Positions 25,006 to 32,127 of a stretch of DNA of 32,127 nt are shown piece by piece. How positions within the stretch are numbered: the first letter of the stretch is position 1; the number at the start of each line of letters is the position of its first letter. The notes below the pieces were generated by a model, which saw only the letters and a program-made list of their open reading frames with translations, made no database searches and was not told the origin of the DNA. The stretch comes from Streptosporangiales bacterium (GTDB lineage: Bacteria > Actinomycetota > Actinomycetes > Streptosporangiales > WHST01): assembly GCA_009379955.1 (NCBI GenBank), contig WHST01000075.1, positions 1 to 32,127 of the forward strand. Reading direction: 5' to 3'. The position numbers and the translations under genes were made by a program.

Positions 25006-25522
25006 GAAGGAGCGGTTCGAGCACCTCGAGGACACCCTGCGGATCGCCCACCGGATGTTCGACGGCGACGAGCGGCCGTACGACGGCACGCACCACCGCC
25101 TGGAGCGTCCGCTCAACAACCCGTCCCCGGTCCGGCGGCCACCGATCATGATCGGTGGCGGCGGGGAGCGCAAGACGCTGCGCATGGTGGCGCAGTACGC
25201 CGACGCCTGCAACCTGTTCGAGACCCGCGACCCGGCCGGGCTCGAGCACAAGCTGTCGGTGCTGAAGCGGCACTGCGACGACGTCGGCCGGCCCTACGAG
25301 GAGATCACCAGGACGACGTTCGGGATGATCGGCCCGTACGACGTCGGCCCGGCCGTCGAACGCTTCGGCCGGCTCTCCGAGCAGGGTGTCGACCTCGCGC
25401 TCGTCGACCTGCCCGACCCGAGGGACGACGAGGCGTACGCCTTCCTCGCCGAGGTCGTCCGCCAGGTCGCGCCGCTCGGCCGGCCGCTGCCGGTGCCCGC
25501 GGCGTCGGCAGCGGTCGGCTAG
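24986..25522 (+). pseudogene. F420-dependent LLM oxidoreductase, C-terminal part only
   Basis: The frame from about 24997 reads QLKERFEHLEDTLRIAHRMF, then RRPPIMIGGGGERKTLRMVA and QYADACNLFE, ending at TAG 25520-25522. These are conserved in the C-terminal half of luciferase-like F420 enzymes. The N-terminal half with the barrel start and F420 pocket is missing. An ATG at 24986 could start a 178-residue product, but it lies in sequence that is antisense to the MFS gene. It meets the truncated MFS gene head to head at about 24990-25010. Confidence 0.75.
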
Positions 25523-25538
25523 CGTCATGCGTCACCGC

Positions 25539-26462
25539 TCAGTGCGGCTGCGCGACCCACTCCCTCGGGTCGCCGCTGCCGAGATCGGTGATCCCGGCGG
25601 AGTAGAGGGCGAGCGCGACCACCGATCGGCGGTAGGCGGCGAACGTCACGACATGGGCGATCATCCCGCCGTAGCTGAACACCACGGGCGGCTCGCAGGT
25701 CGCATCGACGAACGTCTCGTCCAGGCGCCCCTCCTCGGTCAACCGGCGCACCAGACTCACGAACTCGGGGCCGGCCGTCGCGAGGCGTGCCCGGAGCCCT
25801 CCGACCGACATGTCGCCGATCTCCCACGGGTGCGGTGAGGTCCGGCCCTCGACGGAGGCGACCCACCGCTCCAACTGCGCCACCAGGCGATCCAGCTGGG
25901 TGCGGATGCTCGGACCATCGTCGAGGTCCTCGATGGAGGTCTCGATCGGGCGGTCGAGCGCGGCGTCGTCCAGCCGGGCCGCGCGGTCGACCATCTCGCC
26001 GATCAGCCAGACGTGGTGCTCGACGATGCGTTGCAACAGATCCATGGCAGAAACCCTTCTGGCGGGAGGGACGCGGAGTCCCCCTGGAGGATGGAAATGC
26101 ACGCCGCTGGGCGCTTCGATTCGCGGCTGGCTCGGACGCCGCCGCCACGCGGTCGGCGAGCTGCCGAATGCGCGAGCGAAGGCGCGAGTGAACGCCTCGT
26201 GGGACGAGTACCCGGCCTCGACGGCGATGTCGAGCACGCCGTGTCGGCTCGAGACCAGGCGGTACGCCGCACGCTCCAGCAGGATGCGCCGCCGGAACGC
26301 GGCCGGCGTCTCCCCTGCCGTCGCCGCGACGACCCGATCGAAGTGGAACCGCGACAGGTGAGCACGGGCGGCGAGCGTCTCGCCGCACACGTCGGGTTCG
26401 TCCAGCGCCTGGGTCACCAGCTCCAGGAACCGGCCGAACATGTCGTGTGTGCTCATGCCCAT
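25539..26462 (-). CDS. AraC-type regulator fused to a DinB-like domain
   Basis: A 307-residue protein. Residues about 10-107 carry an AraC DNA-binding domain with two helix-turn-helix units (GETLAARAHLSRFHFDRVV and DIAVEAGYSSHEAFTRAFA). A linker with HFHPPGGLR follows. Residues 140-300 form a DinB-like four-helix domain (MDLLQRIVEHHVWLIGEMVD). The order, DNA-binding domain first and DinB second, is the reverse of most AraC regulators, whose effector domain comes first. The DinB fold often binds a metal and acts in thiol-dependent reactions, so it may be a metal or stress sensor. ATG 26462 was used; ATG 26456 is possible. Confidence 0.82.
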   Translation of the reverse strand: MGMSTHDMFGRFLELVTQALDEPDVCGETLAARAHLSRFHFDRVVAATAGETPAAFRRRILLERAAYRLVSSRHGVLDIAVEAGYSSHEAFTRAFARAFGSSPTAWRRRPSQPRIEAPSGVHFHPPGGLRVPPARRVSAMDLLQRIVEHHVWLIGEMVDRAARLDDAALDRPIETSIEDLDDGPSIRTQLDRLVAQLERWVASVEGRTSPHPWEIGDMSVGGLRARLATAGPEFVSLVRRLTEEGRLDETFVDATCEPPVVFSYGGMIAHVVTFAAYRRSVVALALYSAGITDLGSGDPREWVAQPH

Positions 26463-26480
26463 GATCGTGGCGCGGTGGAG

Positions 26481-27620
26481 CTACCCGGCGCTTGATCGGG
26501 TTTGCGGACTGTCGATGCCCTGCGGCAGGCGTGCGGGGTCCCAGCCCAGCAGGTCGACCGCGGACCTGAACGCGTACCTGTCGGTCATGCCGCCGACGTA
26601 GGTCACGGCCGCGCGCATGCAGGTGGCGGGGTCGGCGCCGGCGGCCGGGGGGTCGGGCAGCCCGGCCGGGTGCTCGGCGAAGTACTCGACGAGCGCGCGG
26701 AGAACTGCGACGACGGCCTCGCCCTGTGCCAGCGACTCGTCGCGGGTGTAGATGCGCTCGTAGTTGAACGTGCGGAGAGCGGCGAGCGCGGCGGCCAGGT
26801 CGCTGCGCATGCCGACCACGCCGCTGTCGTTGACGCAGTGGACCAAGGCGTGGATGAACGTCTCCAGCTGCTCGCCCCTCGTGCGACCGCAGACGGCAGC
26901 CACGTCGGCGGGCAGGTCGTCGAGCGAGACGACGCCGGTATGGACGGCGTCCTCGAGGTCGTGTGCGGTGTACGCGATGCGGTCGGCCCAGCTGACCACG
27001 AGGCCCTCGGGCGTCGCCGGGGACGGCCGCGACCACGAATGGTTCCTGATGCCGTCGAGCGTCTCGTCGCAGAGGTTGAGCGAGCAGAGGACGACGTCGG
27101 CGCCCCACACGGCGTGGTCGTAGCCCTCGGGGACGAACGCGTCGAAGGCGTCCTCACTCGCGTGGCCACCCGGCCCGTGCCCGCAGTCGTGCCCGAGCGC
27201 GATCGCCTCGGTCAGCGGGACGTTGAGGCCGGTGGCCCTGGCGATGCTCGTCGCGACCTGGGTGACCTCGAGCGCATGGGTGAGCCGGGTGCGCTGGTGG
27301 TCGGCGGGGAACACGAAGACCTGCGTCTTGCCGGCGAGCCGGCGGAACGCGGGGGCGTGCAGGATCCGGTCGCGGTCGCGCTCGAAGCAGGTGCGCTCGG
27401 GATCCGGCTTCTCCCGCCGGGCCCTGGTGCCCGCCCCGCGTGCCCTCGTCGCACCCGTGACGAGGAGCCGGTCCTCGAGCTCCTCGCGCGCCTCCCGCAC
27501 GTGCGGCCGGCCGGGCACGACGGCGGGCTCGCCGGCGCCGTGCGCGGTGACGACGCCGCCGGGACCCAGGTGCCCGCCCATCGTCTCGGCCCACGCCCGG
27601 GACCGGTCGGTCACACCCAT
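26481..27620 (-). CDS. dgt: dGTPase-like HD-domain phosphohydrolase
   Basis: A 379-residue protein of the deoxyguanosine triphosphate triphosphohydrolase-like family. Its N-terminal section of about 70 residues is longer than usual. The core has TCFERDRDRILHAPAFRRLA, and the HD metal ligands H115 (RLTHALEV), H144/D145 (GHDCGH) and D213 (WADRIAY). Family members hydrolyse dNTPs to deoxynucleosides and triphosphate, adjusting nucleotide pools. It is on the same strand as the DUF2568 and ppdK genes. The start is ATG 27620. The gene symbol follows the family, but substrate preference is unproven. Confidence 0.85.
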   Translation of the reverse strand: MGVTDRSRAWAETMGGHLGPGGVVTAHGAGEPAVVPGRPHVREAREELEDRLLVTGATRARGAGTRARREKPDPERTCFERDRDRILHAPAFRRLAGKTQVFVFPADHQRTRLTHALEVTQVATSIARATGLNVPLTEAIALGHDCGHGPGGHASEDAFDAFVPEGYDHAVWGADVVLCSLNLCDETLDGIRNHSWSRPSPATPEGLVVSWADRIAYTAHDLEDAVHTGVVSLDDLPADVAAVCGRTRGEQLETFIHALVHCVNDSGVVGMRSDLAAALAALRTFNYERIYTRDESLAQGEAVVAVLRALVEYFAEHPAGLPDPPAAGADPATCMRAAVTYVGGMTDRYAFRSAVDLLGWDPARLPQGIDSPQTRSSAG

Positions 27621-27645
27621 AGGTACCGCCGGGCAGCCAGGGGCA

Positions 27646-28086
27646 TCACCGGGACACCGTCGCGGCACGCCGGTGCGCGACGAAGCGGACGGTCTGCCGC
27701 GCCCCCACCAGGACCGTGAGTATCACGCCCGCGGCGACCGCGCCGGAGACGAGCAGCAGCGTGACCGCCGCGCCGTAGACGGCGAGCTCGATCGCGAGAC
27801 GCCCGGCCACCGGCAGCAGGATCCGGGCCTTCGGCGAGACGAACAGTCCCCACGCGACGATCGCCACCGCCGGGACCGCGAACACCGCGGCCAGCCGGAG
27901 CGGCCCGTCGACCAGCCGCCAGCTGCCGTACGCCAGCGCCGCGAAGGCGACGAGCTCCAGCAGGAACACCGCGGCGAGGTAGAGGGCCACCGGCGCCTTC
28001 GGCACCGGGACGAGGGCGACCGCCGGTGGCGTGTCGGGCGGAGTACCGGCGACCGGCGTCTCGGCATCCGGGCAGTCCGACGTCAT
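27646..28086 (-). CDS. DUF2568 (YrdB-like) small membrane protein
   Basis: A 146-residue protein with a Pro-rich cytoplasmic N-terminus and four hydrophobic segments (for example ALYLAAVFLLELVAFAALAY). FVSPKARILLP and RLAIELAVYGAAVTLLLVSG match the DUF2568/YrdB family. Its function is unknown. ATG 28086 is preferred; ATG 28104 in frame adds six residues. It lies between dgt and ppdK on the same strand, 25 nt from dgt. Confidence 0.75.
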   Translation of the reverse strand: MTSDCPDAETPVAGTPPDTPPAVALVPVPKAPVALYLAAVFLLELVAFAALAYGSWRLVDGPLRLAAVFAVPAVAIVAWGLFVSPKARILLPVAGRLAIELAVYGAAVTLLLVSGAVAAGVILTVLVGARQTVRFVAHRRAATVSR

Positions 28087-28121
28087 GACCCGATCGTGCC
28101 TCATCCATTCGGATCAGGGAC

Positions 28122-28150
28122 GTGACTCGGCGCATCTCGGATATGCGGAG

Positions 28151-28154
<4 letters not shown>
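28122..28154 (-). terminator. Hairpin spanning the ppdK stop codon
   Basis: GTGACTC (28122-28128) pairs with GAGTCAC (28148-28154), and CGCAT (28131-28135) with ATGCG (28143-28147), giving 12 bp with a 2-nt bulge and a 7-nt loop. It covers the ppdK stop (28151-28153) and precedes the DUF2568 gene, so it may end most ppdK transcripts or mark mRNA processing. Confidence 0.55.
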
Positions 28155-30844
<2,690 letters not shown>

Positions 30845-30939
30845 CGCAGTCTCCCTCACACTGAGCCGGATACGGCGAGCCTAGCCCGGCCGCCTGTGAT
30901 CTCCGCGATGCCCCTGGCGCTGCGAGCCGGCCGACTGGG

Positions 30940-31878
30940 TCAGGCGGCGGCGATGATGACACGCGGTGGTGGGCGTGTGCACCCGATCGCATGAGCCGAC
31001 ACGATCTCGCGGCCGAGCGGCACCCAGCTCTGCTGGATCCGGTGCGGCGAGGCGTGCAGGACGGTGAGGCCCTGTGCCGACAACTTCGTGTGCCGGCGTT
31101 GGGTGTGCTCCCAGCCCTCCATGTCACCGTGATGCCTCCGCGAGTCGATCTCGAGAACCAGACCTGCTTCGGCCCAGTAGACGTCCGGACGCGCGAGGAA
31201 CCGGCCGTCGGGCGTCAGGAGGTCGACATTGAAGAGCGGCACCGGCAGCGGGAGGGCGAGGACCCGCTCGCGAGCGACCGCCTCCGCCACGGAACGGACC
31301 CCCGCACCGTATTCACCGAGCACGGCTCGCAGGCGTGCGCTCCCCCGAGACTGGCCCTCGTCCACCTCCCTGGCGAGGTCGCTCACTCCGACATGCGGCG
31401 AGCGCAGCGCCTCGGTGATCAACGCACGCACGCGGAAGACGTCGAGAGCTATACGGCAGGCATCGACCGTCGCCCTGACCGGATCCGCGACGACGAGACC
31501 GGCCACCCGTTCCGTCACAGGCATCCGCTCGGTGCGGAAGATCGAGACCTGCTTGCGTGACGCTCGGTGCCTCTCGTGCCCGACCAGCACCGGGATACGC
31601 GGATTGCGCGGTTCTCCAATGCCCTGGAGGTAGAGCGCCGGCTCCCCGGTCAGCACCGCTCCAGCACCGGCGTAGAGGAGTGCGCCCTGCCACCACTGCA
31701 ACGGAGTCACCGTCCCGGTGAACGTGGCGTACACCCCCGGCAGCAGGACCTGCCATGGCCCACCCGGTCTGATCCGCCACCTCAGCTGCCCCTCTGTGGC
31801 GCCGACGGTCCGCATCTGGGCGCGGCTCACCATTCCATGCTGCGCGGCGACGAGTTCGTCGATCGATGAGTTCTCCAT
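30940..31878 (-). CDS. AbiEi/DUF559-type protein
   Basis: A 312-residue protein of a type common in actinobacteria. The N-terminus (about 1-95) resembles the winged-helix AbiEi antitoxin-type domain (LVAAQHGMVSRAQMR, LRWRI and LPGVYA). The C-terminus (about 215-285) is a DUF559/VSR-like PD-(D/E)xK nuclease fold with D232, E243 and D245 in ARPDVYWAEAGLVLEIDS. The third catalytic residue is Asp rather than Lys, as in DUF559. No AbiEii toxin gene is adjacent. It is the last gene here and is upstream of ppdK by 95 nt on the same strand. Its function is not established. Confidence 0.75.
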   Translation of the reverse strand: MENSSIDELVAAQHGMVSRAQMRTVGATEGQLRWRIRPGGPWQVLLPGVYATFTGTVTPLQWWQGALLYAGAGAVLTGEPALYLQGIGEPRNPRIPVLVGHERHRASRKQVSIFRTERMPVTERVAGLVVADPVRATVDACRIALDVFRVRALITEALRSPHVGVSDLAREVDEGQSRGSARLRAVLGEYGAGVRSVAEAVARERVLALPLPVPLFNVDLLTPDGRFLARPDVYWAEAGLVLEIDSRRHHGDMEGWEHTQRRHTKLSAQGLTVLHASPHRIQQSWVPLGREIVSAHAIGCTRPPPRVIIAAA

Positions 31879-32127
31879 GCCGAAGACGTCGGCACGTCGA
31901 CACCCGTTCTCCAGCCCGAGACGACCTTCTGTGGACAGCCAGCGCGCCGACCTCTCCCCGTGCGACGACCGCGTGGACGCTTCGTTGTAGCTACTTCGAC
32001 CTGAAAAACCCTGTGGGGTCGTGACGGCGACCTCGGCAGACGGTTGGGCGGCTATCGGTGACCGGTCAGGTGGGCATGATTCATCCCGGTGGGGCTCTTC
32101 ACGCTGCCAGCGCTCCGACCTTGACCA
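31879..32127. other. Terminal stretch without a supported gene
   Basis: The last 249 bp contain short open frames only, without coding bias or a ribosome site. A locally AT-richer patch around 31988-32010 may be a promoter region for the minus-strand gene ending upstream. I see no repeat, tRNA or hairpin of note. Confidence 0.4.

Noticed and set aside
24335-25522. A full-length 395-residue LLM oxidoreductase
   Set aside because: Only the part after about 24997 matches the family; the earlier part is antisense to the MFS remnant and the lipoprotein gene.
24434-25528. A full-length 364-residue MFS gene
   Set aside because: The first half of that frame is antisense to the LLM fragment and contains no membrane helices.

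Overview
The window is a stretch of chromosome from a high-GC Gram-positive bacterium, almost certainly an actinobacterium. Codon third positions are nearly all G or C. Start codons are often GTG, several genes look leaderless, and two F420-type enzymes occur (a Ddn-family nitroreductase and a luciferase-like oxidoreductase remnant). The DrrAB transporter, IclR and ArsR regulators and the DUF2568 and FtsX-like proteins also fit. The genus cannot be told from the sequence alone. No rRNA, tRNA, CRISPR array or complete insertion sequence was seen.

Left part (1-10 kb). The 3' end of a gene at 1-69 is followed by a terminator-like hairpin and a 142-bp nested inverted repeat. Then come a CDF metal exporter divergent from an ArsR-type metal sensor, and a two-gene minus-strand unit for non-phosphorylative L-fucose breakdown (L-fuconate dehydratase plus an SDR). 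A scar at 4.1-4.93 kb holds a zinc alcohol dehydrogenase 5' remnant joined to a methyltransferase 3' remnant, then a tandem 23-nt repeat. Two haemerythrin (HHE) proteins follow, one fused to an F420-dependent nitroreductase domain. Next is a minus-strand operon of ribbon-helix-helix regulator, DUF4097 protein, DrrA-like ATPase and DrrB-like permease. Its promoter region carries about six copies of TGACGTCA-like sites at near-helical spacing.

Centre (10-24 kb). An IclR regulator is divergent from a long plus-strand catabolic cluster: HyuA, HyuB, a C45 Ntn-hydrolase, an MmgE/PrpD protein, a CaiB/BaiF CoA-transferase, a MaoC hydratase, an acyl-CoA dehydrogenase, an MHS-type transporter, an M24 peptidase/prolidase homologue and a LysR regulator. 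Most junctions are 1-4 nt overlaps. The intergenic region with iclR carries two near-identical 17-bp palindromes, one before each divergent gene, plus a separate 21-bp palindrome just upstream of a recognisable -35/-10. The likely scheme is import by the MHS carrier, amide or ring cleavage by HyuAB and the two hydrolases, then CoA transfer, hydration and oxidation of the acid. The substrate is not identifiable here. This cluster is the best candidate for an undescribed pathway.

Right part (24-32 kb). It begins with a small lipoprotein carrying an FtsX extracellular-type domain. Next are two 5'-truncated genes meeting head to head (an MFS transporter and an F420 LLM oxidoreductase) and an AraC-DinB fusion regulator. 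They are followed by an HD-domain dGTPase-like protein, a DUF2568 membrane protein, pyruvate phosphate dikinase and an AbiEi/DUF559-type protein. The last 249 bp hold no gene that I can support.
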